Assembly (NCBI RefSeq): GCF_902459465.1
Contig: NC_047062.1
Location: 32,358,673-32,422,672 of the forward strand
Reading direction: 5' to 3'
DNA length: 64,000 nucleotides
Source of the DNA: Asterias rubens
Lineage: Eukaryota > Echinodermata > Asteroidea > Forcipulatida > Asteriidae
Both the position numbers and the translations under genes were made by a program. The notes below the pieces were generated by a model that saw only the letters and a program-made list of their open reading frames with translations, made no database searches and was not told where the DNA came from. Positions within the stretch are counted from its first letter, which is position 1. Every line of letters begins with the position of its first letter. Below are positions 45,436 through 56,303 of this stretch, piece after piece.

Positions 45436-48400
45436 TCAGCCATCCTGAAGCAGTAAGTTTGTTGCCATGGATACATTGTTGTGTGTTGCTAGGAGAGCCT
45501 GCACCACAGCACCTCGATTGAATCCCATGTCCGTTAATTGTTGAACCTGGAAGTAGTTCAAAATAAAAATATATAAATGAAGATGTACACAATAAAAGTA
45601 ATATCTAACCCAGAACAGACTGGACAACGGCCTTAAAACCGACATGATGGCCTAAACATTTCATTTCAAAAGTTTTTTTAAAAATAACCCCTAAAGGAAT
45701 ACACAATCTGAGAAGCGTTATCTCAGATCACATTACTTCGTAGTGAAATGTTTCTCAAAATGCTTTGTACCACCAAGCACTGCTGTAGGCTTCTAGTCAT
45801 AGGTTTGTATTGCCATTATTTTTAAGAGTGGCTACTAAACGTAAACCTTCCCTTTAAAGGATTGGTAGAGCTGACAACATAGTCGCAGACAGTGTTCATG
45901 TTTTGTGGGATCAACTTTTAAACTTAACGTAACTAAATTGCATTTATAAAGCACTTTAACACTTTTATCAAGTGCTTTAACACTGCGATCAACCATATAC
46001 ATGTGGCACACCTGTGCAATTTGGGCTTAATCTTAATTCAGAGGTAAGGTCAGTCGTTTCGTAACAAAAACTTTAAAACTTCCCAATCCCAAATGCAGTG
46101 GGCCCCTTCATGGCAATGTGCCCCCCTCCCCATCAAACACAAGAAGTTCTCTGTGTGCTTGCCAAACTCACGGTACTTACGTGTTCCTCTGGTATTGAGT
46201 TTGTATCTCGGCTTGTGCTTGGCTGGTTAGGGGACGCCTGGCCGTTAGAGGGCGCTGTTCCAGGCAATGTGTCTGGAGTGTCTCCTTTAGCAAAGTAAAG
46301 TATTTCAAATTTTTACTGGAAATGTTAGAGCCCATTTTTTTGGAAGTTGTGGCGTGGCATGTCATGGTCAAATGGTCAAGCACACTTGACCCAAGCATTC
46401 ATATTTCTGATTAGTAGAGTGTCGGGTTCGAGTCCTGGTCTTGACACTTGTAAGCCAAGGCACTTGACCATGGTCAAGTGTACTAGACTCGAGCTCTGGT
46501 GTTTCTGATCAGCAGAGTATGAGTTCAAGTCCCAGTCTCGACACATGTGTTAATTAGCACGACACTTAACCATTATTGATTCGTCTTTCGAATGAGACAT
46601 AAAGCTAAAGGGCCTGTACTGTATGTTGTTTAATGCACCTATACGAACCCAGTTACATTGTACACTTTATCGCTAAGAGGAGGGGTCTGCCCAAGTGTTT
46701 CTGGCAGTAGTGGCTGCTGAGTGCAGTGCAGCACCTTGTAAACCTTTAATTTGTAACAACTTCAAAACCGGTCGTAAAATGTGTTTCTCCTTTCTCAAGT
46801 GCCTTGAGCATCTTATCTTTTTGGTGGATAAGTGCGCTGTAAGACTCCAATATCTTCATTAATACCAAATTCGTAATACTGGTTAATGTTCTGTATTTGA
46901 ACCTACCAGTGTTACTAGCGGGGTTGCGGCGTTGTCTGAACATTGATGCTAAGCTGCCTGATGACCTCGCTGCAAGAGGAGCACTCTGTAGATCAAACGA
47001 TAGAGTGAAGAAACAATAATGTTAACTGATTGAAATAAGTCTAGAGCATCAAATACAAGTTCTGAGTAATTATACTCCAACCATGCAAAGTTTGGAATCC
47101 TACTCAACTTACAATGGTCGGCCGTTGTCTGAATGCTTCTCCTCTCTGCCTTGCCTGCTGCCTGTACTGCCTGGCCTGGGCAAACATCATCTGCTGTTCA
47201 ATTAGATCCATTCTCTGTTGCCTCTGTAGCTCTAATGTTGCACCCATTGGTAGAGTGACATCCCCTGGAGGTTTGGACCTCAGGATGGGGCCTAGGACAG
47301 TAGCTGCCAGGCGGCTTAAGGGGTTAGGAATCCGAAGCCAGGATTGAAGACGGAGGAAGTTGGAACGATACAGGAGGCCCGATAAGAGGCCACATCCAAC
47401 AACGAGAATGGATTGGGTCGACTGGGCCAATATCTGGTTTGACAACATAGGGGATATGAGAGATACATGGAATGACAAACAAGTCTCTTGGGTTGCTAGA
47501 TAAAATACAAGAAACGTTTCACTGTGCTTTTGTTGGTAAACAAATAAACTTGTGCCATGACACGGCCTAGCAGTTAAGAGCACCGGATTCAAGCTCTGGT
47601 GTTTCTGATCAGCAGAATGTGGGTTTGAGCCCCGGTCGTGACACTTGTGTCCTGAAGCAAGACACTTAACCATGATTGCTTCGTAAAGTGGGGGAGGTAG
47701 TGCTTTCTGCTCTACCAACCAGGCTTCTGATGGATGATACCCGAGCCTACATACATATATGGACTGTAAAGGGGGTAACCCTGTTTTATCACCAGGAGTA
47801 GGTGGCAATGGCCCCTGGAAAATTGGTTGATTAAAAACTACACCTTGAGTGGCCTTCAGGCCTTGTGTGTCTGGCGACTCAAATAAAAAATGTTGTATAA
47901 TATTATGCTATAAAAAGGTACTTACTTGTAATCCAACAATGTAGACGAACCATTTGCCACTTAGTACGTGGCTAGCAATATTTTGTACAGTAAGGTAGGG
48001 CAGGTCAAAGAAGAATGGTACAAACATTGACACAACAACACCAGTCCTGAAAACATCAAACAGAAAAGAGGCAAATTTATGTAAAACTACTGTTAAAGGA
48101 AACCTATAACTTTGGTTTTTGGAGCCGTTTAATTGTTTTAAAACTGTGTTGTAGATTTATACAATGAAACTATCCTGTGAAAATATCTTTTACAAAGGAT
48201 GGTAGTAATTTTCAAATATCGCCGAAGAAGCCGAGCAGTTATCTGTCCAGACAGGAAGAATAATTGGTAATTGGAAAAGAGAGTCTGAGAAACATTTCTG
48301 ACAGTAGCGTTTCTCAGATTCAAAGTTTGTGGGTTAAAAACTGAAATCTTTTCCATAACCAGTTGCTCGGAAGTGAAACGATTCTAAAAAATATGGCATG

Positions 48401-51400
48401 TATCTATTGAAAGCTGCTGTACTTTCTAACCTTGTAAGTTTGTATTGCCATTATTTTAAGAGTGACTACCAAACCTTGTATACCTTCCCATTAATACAGG
48501 ACACTGCTAAAAGGGGGCGCGTCAAAGCGACGTCACTTTGTAGTTTATTCCAGTACTTGTATCCAATGCGCTCCTTAAAATTTAAAGACTTTTAAATCCA
48601 GTACATTACAGCTGACCATGGAAATTTTACAAAAGCAGCTAAAAGTATTTTTTTTTCCAACAGTTTTTTAAACCTTTAAAACACTCACGGTCCTGGGGTC
48701 CAGTGGATTGGTATGCTCCCTTGTTGATAGTTCTGCACAGCGAAGAGTGCAGCGACCTCTAAACATGTCGTCAAAACACCATTGGCAAGCAAATACGACT
48801 GAAAATTAAAAAACAAAATTTTACATTAAAAAGTAACTCAACATTTGTTCCCCTTTCTTATGTAGAATGTTTTGAAGAAAAAAAAAGGTTTACAACTCTT
48901 AACCACTGTGGAAGACAAGGGAATAATTATGAAGTTCAAGTGGTAGGTACATGCTGCCTTGACCCTCCTACTCTTGTTACATTTTCCCTACTACTTGAAA
49001 CCATACAGTTGAAAGGGCTACATAGAACTAACAGTTTATATGTGTGTGTATCAAATTGTAAGCTGGCATTATGTATCTGTCATTCCAAACAGTGGACATT
49101 GAATAGTCAAATTGTGGCAGGGTTGACTGTGTATTGTGTAGATGCATTTACTGCACAATTTCTTTCATTTCAATACATTTATTTCAATGTTGCCATAAAG
49201 TTACATTTGTGCACATCATTAAAGTTAATATACATGGTAATGAATAAATAATGGCAAACCATAGATGCAGTAAAGACAATAACAAGTTACAACGAAGTTG
49301 AGTAAATAATGACAAACAGGACAATATCAATAAATAGGCTGGCATAGTCACTTAGAACCAGAGTGGATGATATTGAATGGTCAGACAGTAGGAGGGTTGA
49401 CTTACTGTACAGATCTGTACAGTATGCATCCACTGCATATCATATTGCAGGCTGCTATAGTTCATCTTTCATTCAAAACCACAGTGAAAGATACTGAATG
49501 GTCAGACAGTAGGAGTGTTTAAACAGACCAAACCATTCAGCTTCTTCCTTAAATGCACTGACCAATCACCACTGCAGACACAAACCCCAATACCCCACCA
49601 AAATCTGAACACCTTCAAATCCCATAAGAAAATGAAAGCGCGCTCTGGCTACTTGGTTGATGCTACAACCACTACCATTGGTTGAAAGTTGCTATGATGG
49701 GAGGGGCTTAGAGTATTGGTACCAACTCACTGCAAACTTTGTTGATCCGTAGCGTTTTTCAAATACTCGGAAGTTGTACATCAGCAGCAAACCAAGAAGA
49801 AGATTCCTCGTGTCCAAGAATACCATCTTGCTGGTTACAAGACGCCATATCTAAAAGCAGCAAAAATATAAAATTATGACATAGTTTATAATCAGTATGC
49901 ACAAAATTATCACCTGAAATTATAAAACTATGGGCCATGTCACAACAGGCAAGTTAAAGGTAACCAGTTCCAGGCCATCTCAAAGAAGAAAAGTCATTCA
50001 CATTTGAGTGCTCACTTTTTCTCAATGGGGTCATAAGACATTGTTTGAAAAATTACTCGAGTGCTACCGAGGTGGTCCTGCAGTGTTCCTTGACCTATGG
50101 TCTTTCTGAATCTTACTGTGTGGGACGTTCGGATTCTGGGATTCAGGCTTATGAACACAATGAAAGTGGATGTCTTGTTTTTGAAAGGGCAGTGGCTTTT
50201 TCTGCTTGATCAAGGGCACCCCATGAGGAAATTGTAAGTTTTTGACTGGATCATTTCAAGGGCACCAAGGCAGTGTCCATGGGGGCATGGAGGTAATCGG
50301 CTTTGTTGCCTCCGTGAAGTATCAGGCCTGCACAATGGCTATGACTGGGTTGCTTAAAAGGCTTAGTGTCATTGTAGCCGACAGCCTTAACCACACGAAC
50401 GTGTTTGTTTGTTTGTTTGTTTGAATGATCTTCCCATCGAGGGAACTCGGCAACCCAAAAGGAGATGTAAACACCAAGCTGGCAACAGCCAATCTCTCTC
50501 ATACCAACATTGGTTGAAGGTCTATGATTATAAGTTACACAAATCAAGAAATTGTGATTAATTAAGTAACTAGACGACAATATTTATTCTAGTCATTGTG
50601 AAAACAGTGGTTAGCTGAGGGGATTCGAACCCACAACCTTCCTTTTGATTGCAAGTCCTGCAGTCTAACCACTTGACCACGGTAACCAACTTGGCCCAGA
50701 CACCCCCCCCCCCTGACTTACTTCTAGCTTCTCCGTCAATGATTCCGTTGTATAAGCAAAGAACTGCTGGTAGCTTGGCCCAGACCCCCTACCCCTCCCC
50801 CTTCTCTGACTTACCTCTAGCTTCTCCATCAATGATTCCGTTGTATAAGCAAAGAACTGCTAGTATTAAAGCTTGGCCCAGACCCCCTACCCCTCCCCCT
50901 TCTCTGACTTACCTCTAGCTTCTCCATCAATGATTCCGTTGTATAAGCAAAGAACTGCTAGTATTAAAGCTTGGCCCAGACCCCCTACCCCTCCCCCTTC
51001 TCTGACTTACCTCTAGCTTCTCCATCAATGATTCCGTTGTATAAGCAAAGAACTGCTGGTAGCTTGGACCAAGGATAAACAGAAGGACTGATAGACAACC
51101 CACACAGGAAAGAAACCCCTTGCTGACTGGAGTTTTATCTGAGATCAAAAACAGATTATCAGCTGATTAGTCAAGTTCAAGTAAAAGTTTAGCATACTAT
51201 TACTACCGCACCACAAGCTTATTAAAAACATACCTGGTAATAAAAACTTACTTGGTTTAGTACAGCAGGATAATAGTTATAAAAAAAAAACGTTATTAAT
51301 TTCAAGCAATTTGAAAATCATTTTAATTTGATTTGAAGAAATATCAGTGGTTATCCCTCAAAAGTTGAATCTGAGAAGCATTATTGAAACGATACAGTAG

Positions 51401-51937
51401 TGTCTGTCAATCATATTGTGTATTCCAATTACACAGATTATTCCGGCATAACTACTAACGTTTATTGCGAATAGCAAAATATCATAATCAAGAGGGGGGG
51501 GGGGCTGTTGTGTTGAATTGAACCCACACAGAGATGTAGGACATGCGTGCACACGCCATGGGTCGTCAAATGCCCCCTCTGCCGACCCACAAAGCATTTT
51601 GCCGTTCTGAATCGCGAAATCGCAGATCAGATTCTTCATTTTTGGAACCTGCTGTGAATTTGTGATACTAATTATGGTTAATAATATAATTCCATAAAAT
51701 GAATGGAGTGGAGAAGTTAATTTGTGCACACTGTGTCACTTGTGTCCGGTGCTGTGCTGGGTGCCTGTGTGTGTAGTGTTTTTTATGTGTATTAATTATG
51801 TGAACCAACTCGACTCACTCCCACTTCCCATTCAATTGTACACAATCGCAGTCCCATTTACTAATCAATCCACACACAACAGTTTTCGTGGCGAGAAAAT
51901 ACTCACAAAATCCAAAGTTACTGTACTGCGACCACAT
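45436..51937 (-). CDS. UBAC2: UBAC2, rhomboid-like ER protein with C-terminal UBA domain
   Basis: Nine minus-strand exons join in phase to 374 residues: 51907-51937, 51011-51138, 49731-49850, 48689-48798, 47926-48046, 47113-47433, 46907-46985, 46181-46284 and 45436-45546. The first exon (MWSQYSNFGF) is only 31 nt; its last base completes the Tyr codon of YKTPVSKGFL. The N-terminal half is a rhomboid-like membrane domain (YNFRVFEKRYGS, LFAVQNYQQG, VPFFFDLPYL, GKWFVYIVGLQ). A cytosolic linker has MGATLELQRQQRMDLIEQQM, and the tail from about residue 339 is a UBA domain (LTDMGFNRGAVVQALLATHN). UBAC2 lacks rhomboid protease activity in known members; it works with the gp78 ligase and UBXD8 in ER-associated degradation and lipid-droplet control. 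The human protein is 344 aa. Three extra copies of the end of exon 2, each with a donor site, follow in intron 2. Confidence 0.93.
46390..46745 (+). mobile_element. tRNA-Leu-derived SINE, tail type 3, partly duplicated head
   Basis: Two head pieces in a row (GGGTTCGAGTCCTGGTCTTG near 46425, then GAGCTCTGGTGTTTCTGATC and GAGTTCAAGTCCCAGTC) are followed by one body (TCGTCTTTCGAATGAGACA, AGCACCTTGTAAA). It lies in UBAC2 intron 7, antisense to the gene. Confidence 0.7.
47553..47895 (+). mobile_element. tRNA-Leu-derived SINE, tail type 1
   Basis: A full copy: head with GTTAAGAGCACCGGATTCAA, TTTCTGATCAGCAGAATG and the B box GGGTTTGAGCCCCGG; body with CCAACCAGGCTTCTGATGG; and the end GCCTTGTGTGTCTGGCGAC. 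It lies in UBAC2 intron 5. Joined to exon 6 on the other strand it makes a misleading 234-residue open frame. Confidence 0.85.
49070..49520. repeat. Satellite units in UBAC2 intron 3
   Basis: Three partial units with GGGTTGACTGTGTATTGTGT, GGTCAGACAGTAGGAGGGTT and GGTCAGACAGTAGGAGTGTT. They belong to the same family as 26700-27440. About 150 bp of other DNA separates the first from the rest. Confidence 0.7.
50600..50695 (-). repeat. tRNA-like sequence (probably a tRNA-derived repeat)
   Basis: On the minus strand it reads GGTTACCGTGGTCAAGTGGT TAGACTGCAGGACTTGCAAT, and then GTGGGTTCGAATCCCCTCAG CTAACC. The acceptor arms pair, and both an A box and a B box are present. The anticodon arm does not fold cleanly with a 7-base loop and has extra bases, so I read it as a tRNA-derived repeat or pseudogene. 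It lies in UBAC2 intron 2. Confidence 0.5.
50710..51065 (-). repeat. 98-bp tandem array carrying the end of UBAC2 exon 2
   Basis: Four copies of the last ~57 coding bases of UBAC2 exon 2 with their GTAAGT donor end at 50722, 50815, 50913 and 51011, at spacings of 93, 98 and 98 bp. Only the copy ending at 51011 is continuous with the rest of the exon. Two of the extra copies carry a short insertion (AATACT...) near the start of the duplicated part, and the most distal copy has a weaker AAGTAAGT junction. C-rich linkers (CCCCCTACCCCTCCCCC) separate the copies. Confidence 0.92.
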
Positions 51938-52920
51938 CTTCGATTCCCCACATCCAATGTCACTTTTTATTCCAGAAATCTAACAAATGTTGTAGTTTTT
52001 CTTTCATAAAATTAAAGCGATCACAACCTTTTGATCACCGGCGATGCTCCCGATCGCAGTTTTTCCCCTTTTCTGAGAAAAGCCAGGTCCTTCAATTGCC
52101 TAGCTCATTTCTCTTAGTGCGTTGAAGTCTGGGTACACTTTATATTTGAGTCTGAGAGATAAAACACCACCGATGAGGGCGCTGTTTATTATTTTCTTAA
52201 TTTGACTCAAATCAAGAGTAGAGGCAGAGAAAAAGAGCAAAGTTCTCTACGTTTGTTTCATCTAGTTCCAGTTCGATTGTTGTCCCATCCTTGCTCTGTC
52301 AGCCATTGGTGTAAATATGTAAGTATCCGTATTAAAAAAATATGTAAAGTGTTTTGTGTTACAGGTTTAAAAAAAATATATTTCGTTTTACGGTTTTAAT
52401 TTAACAACATGCTGAGTTGCTGAACTATGAACCAGGGGAGGTAGAATTTCTACTCTAGAAACAGAACATGCGGGGGGGGGGGGGGGGGTCACATATAGAT
52501 CAGGGGAATGCCGTCAGAAACGGCCATTTATACAAATTATGATGATATAGGTTTAGAGAGTTGATTACTACATTTGAATCCTCTCGCTAAGTATTAGTAC
52601 TTAAGCTAACCGCTGACCTTCACAATGACTAGAATTGAATATGAGTGTACTGTTGTCTACTCTGTCTGACTCTCTACTTCTGTCCTAGCTAGTGTAGTTA
52701 CTGAACCACAATTGATTTGTGCAATTCATTAAATCGCCATAGGAATTATCGTTGGAGGTCAGCGTTTTCCTATTCTACACCCTATACAGTTGTTCACTTT
52801 TTCAAATCAAAGTGAACAAACTATATTAAGTTGTGGTAAAGTTAAACTTTAACTGTTCAACCAAATCTAGTACCATGTTTTTTTAATTGTAATCGTGTTG
52901 TTCCTCCACAGACCCTAAAG
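51938..52920. promoter_or_regulatory. Head-to-head interval of UBAC2 and the first DHHC gene
   Basis: UBAC2 starts leftward at 51937 and the DHHC gene rightward at 52921. An acceptor (CTCCACAG) at 52911 just before the DHHC start, and a GTAAGT donor near 52319, suggest an untranslated DHHC exon at about 52200-52318. That would put the two transcription starts within a few hundred bp, around 52000-52250. A G17 tract lies at 52472-52488. No TATA box stands out. Confidence 0.4.
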
Positions 52921-53805
52921 ATGGATGTCGGAGCAAAGTTGAAGGGGTGGCTGTCGTTTTTTACAGAGCCTACTGCGAAAAGACTCATGCTCATAGCCAA
53001 CATCGGTGGTGTGGGGTACTACTGGGTGGTCTCCCTCCTTGTTTTCTACGTCAACCTTTTCGTTATCATCCCAAGTATACTCTCTGAAAACCTCGGGTGG
53101 ATGCGTTTCCAATGGTGGTTCTTCGTCGTTGCTTATTTCAATATGATGCTGAACTACCTCATTTGCCTGTCAAAGAAATCTCACTACACATCTACAGAGG
53201 GGATCGTTACGGAGGAAGCCTCTTCGAAGGGTTGGGGATACTGCGTGCCGTGCCAGCAGTACAGCCCACCGAGAACCCATCACTGCTCGGTCTGCAAGCA
53301 TTGCATCCTGAAACGAGACCAGCATTGCTTCTTTCTCGGAGCGTGCATCGGTCATTTCAACCAACGATACTTCCTTGTGTTTCTCTTCTACGCGTCTATA
53401 TCAGCCCTCCATGCTGCAGTGTGTTTCTTCACATATCTTAACCAGTACTTTGCAACATTTCTCTCCCTGGACTTTTACTGTTATTTCTTTCCCATCGCCA
53501 CAACCAAGTGGGTGTTTGGATACACCCCATCGCATCTTTTCGGTCTACTAGCCCTCTTCTACATGTGTTTGACGCTGGGATTCGGCTGCGTTGGGTTCTT
53601 TACTCTTCATTTCCAGCGCGCTCTTCATTGCCAGACCTCGTACGAGTTTTCGCACAGAGTGACAACCTACAGTCGAGGCCCTCAGAGGAATTTGCAAGAA
53701 GTCTTTGGGAGCTATTGGTGGCTGACGTTTCTCGTTCCTATTCCGCAGAAGCAGACTAGTGACGGAATCGTTTGGAACAAACCCAAAGAATTGAAAGGAT
53801 ATTAG
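52921..53805 (+). CDS. ZDHHC22-like palmitoyltransferase homologue with DQHC motif
   Basis: An intronless coding region of 294 residues. DHHC enzymes attach palmitate to cysteines of membrane-associated proteins through a cysteine-bound acyl intermediate. Four membrane segments are visible (about 24-50, 63-83, 150-178 and 204-232). The zinc-binding region has C108, C111, H121, C122, C125, C128 and C142, and the catalytic tetrad reads D133-Q134-H135-C136 instead of DHHC. The C-terminal RNLQEVFGSYWWLTFLVPIP matches the tail conserved in ZDHHC22. The catalytic Cys and the second His are kept, and human ZDHHC13 naturally has DQHC, so activity is plausible. The start ATG follows a splice acceptor at 52911. 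It is a diverged paralogue of the gene at 56304, about 2.5 kb downstream on the same strand. Confidence 0.85.
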   Translation: MDVGAKLKGWLSFFTEPTAKRLMLIANIGGVGYYWVVSLLVFYVNLFVIIPSILSENLGWMRFQWWFFVVAYFNMMLNYLICLSKKSHYTSTEGIVTEEASSKGWGYCVPCQQYSPPRTHHCSVCKHCILKRDQHCFFLGACIGHFNQRYFLVFLFYASISALHAAVCFFTYLNQYFATFLSLDFYCYFFPIATTKWVFGYTPSHLFGLLALFYMCLTLGFGCVGFFTLHFQRALHCQTSYEFSHRVTTYSRGPQRNLQEVFGSYWWLTFLVPIPQKQTSDGIVWNKPKELKGY

Positions 53806-56303
53806 CATATAAAACCAATTGATACAGATTATTAGGCATGTCATGCTTCGTTTTGGAAAGGGCAAGGGCACCAAGGCATTCAATTTTCTCCTTGGTAAAG
53901 GGCACTATAGAAATCTTGTACATTTCTGCTGCAAAACATTTCAAGGGCACCAAGGCATGGACCAGGCATGGAGACAATTGCCTTCATTGCTTCTATGAAG
54001 TATCAGGCCTGGATTATATAGATGCATCAACCTATTAAGACCAACCAATTTTGAGTTGATTTTCTCTGAACAAATTTTAAACAGATGATAAAACTTCAAC
54101 CCCCCTCACAAAAACAACAACAACAACACCATTAACATACTTTTGCTGACAATACATGTAACTCATTTGCATCTTTTAGCTAATTGTTGCAGTGTTTTGT
54201 TTTCAAGTTTTCAAATGAACATTTAAATCTTCAAAAAGTAGTGTGCCATAACTGCAGTAGGTATCATTAAACAGTCCCCCTTTAGAGTAAGATAATAGCT
54301 AAATGCACAGTTCATGATTTATTAATCAAATGAACTGCATCTATAGGCATATCATATTCATGGACATGGACACGATTACTGAGTTCATAATACATGTACG
54401 AGTTTAGGGAGAAACTCTCATGTAATTCAATATGTATATTACCTTAGTAACGGTTCACAGGGTTTCTCATTATGGATGGATTTTGTGCATTGGAAACCTG
54501 TGAAGTCATACAGAAAGAAAACAAAGGTAAAACACTGTACTTACTTTCCTACATGTACACATATGTAGCTGGTGAAACATTTTGTGGCAAAGTATTTATT
54601 AGTTTGAAATCACTTACAAAGATGTACCGTTTTGAATGCCATAAAGGCTTTGAGAGAGCTGTATTCATTGTAAAAGTCAATTTGTTTAAATGATGCTTTT
54701 GTATATATTTGGTTTGCGGTAACACCATGTATTTTCAGATTTTAGTTTTATTGTGTACATGTACTTTTATATGGGATTAAAACAATGGAAAGGATAAAAA
54801 CACGAAAGGTCTTAGCAAATCAGATACCTATGGCACTTCTGAATAACCTCACAGTGTAGGCCTATGTAGTTTTTTAAATATCTCACTTGTGCGTCTGAAC
54901 CAATTAATTTCCAAATTTAAGACTGTTTTGAGATAAAACCCTATGTTTAATAAGTACTGTTTATAAAAGAAAACTAAAGTTGTGATGTACAATTTCTTTT
55001 TTTACAAAGTTTGTAGTGTTTTTGAACTGATTTCGTAATGCTTGTTAGTGTTGTGTGAATAAATAACAATGTATTTAAAACTTTTGTATGTTTTCAATCT
55101 TATTTATGGAAAATATTTATTTAATGTCAGGAAATGTTAGGCTCACTGTACTTTTTGTCGCTCCTCGCTTTTTATATAGCGCTTTTCACACCCAAGGGCG
55201 TCTCAAAGCGCTTCCAACATTATTTCTTCTGGTCTCTGCTCATAAACTCACTCCTATGACCCTCTCAGCTCCCTTGGAGAAAATGGGGAGTGCAAAGGAC
55301 AATATCAAAAATGTACAAAGAATTTGTAGGTGTAGGTGGAGTGGGTTGTTGTGCCTCTAATTTGTTTTTGGCTCTTTTGGGGTTAATTTCTTTTTACTAA
55401 GGAACCTCTTGTTAACATTTGTATTTTTTTGTTGGTGGTGGGGGTTGGGGTTTATTTGCTAATATGAGAGGGAAATCCATGCAGAAACCAACCAACCAGA
55501 GCCAAATTTCAGAAAGGTCTGTAAGCACAACAAACTTGCTTAGCACAGAAAAGTCATGCTTAGCAGAAACAGGGTACCAGCAAGCATGCCATTCAGTTTA
55601 CACTATTATAGCTGGTGGCCTGCTCGTTTGATTTATTTGGTAAAGAAGTTGGCTAAACCGAGCCGAGGTGTAAACAAACGCAATCAAACTACCCCTCCTT
55701 CCCCTCCCTCGCGCCCCGCCCAAGCCATGCATCTGACTAGAGAGGGCGCTATGTAGATGTGCTGTTTTGTTTTACTTTGTAAATGGCGTCCGTGGTTTCG
55801 CATGGTATATGGAGAAGGATTTTTTGGGGTCATAGCTAGTTGTAGAATAAGAGAGTGGAGTGTTGACCGTATGCGGAACTTAAGCTAGGATGGAACTTTG
55901 ACTGGATGTGCGTTTGATCGACAGCTGTTAGGGTTAGTTGGGTCAGTGAGTACAAAAATGTAAAGGCAAAATTGCTCAACCTGTCACTCTTGACTCTTCA
56001 CTCCTCAGCCTAGCCCTCCCCTCTCCTCCGCACTCACTGCTCAGTCATTTATTCATCATTTGAGTTTGACATCGACATTGTTGTCGGACAGCCTCAGGCT
56101 TAGCTCACCCTGAAGCGTAAACAGTAACTGCCAATCCAATTATTTAGAGGTAGAACCTAAATCACAACAAAGGACAAAGCAGTGCTGTCATGTCATGATC
56201 GACTCGCTTGTGGTACATGTATGGAAGGACATCCAACAACCATGACAACTGGCCCTGGGCAAAGTCGAAGACTTAAACATTAATAATCAATAACAACGGA
56301 AAG
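53806..56303. other. Non-coding stretch between the two DHHC genes
   Basis: Probably 3' UTR of the first gene up to an AATAAA near 55060, followed by promoter and 5' UTR of the second. It contains the GGGCACCAAGGCA repeat (53843-54013) and an AGCTCTATGAAAT-family piece (55500-55630). Open frames of 66-90 residues here show no family signal. Confidence 0.45.

Noticed and set aside
47104-47808. A 234-residue minus-strand open frame
   Set aside because: Only 47113-47433 is real coding sequence (UBAC2 exon 6). The upstream part reads through intron 5 and a reverse SINE (47553-47895), so the long frame is not one protein.
51358-51729. 123-residue minus-strand open frame in UBAC2 intron 1
   Set aside because: It lies between the two confirmed UBAC2 exons (51907-51937 and 51011-51138), includes a G-tract translation (PPPP), and has no family signal.
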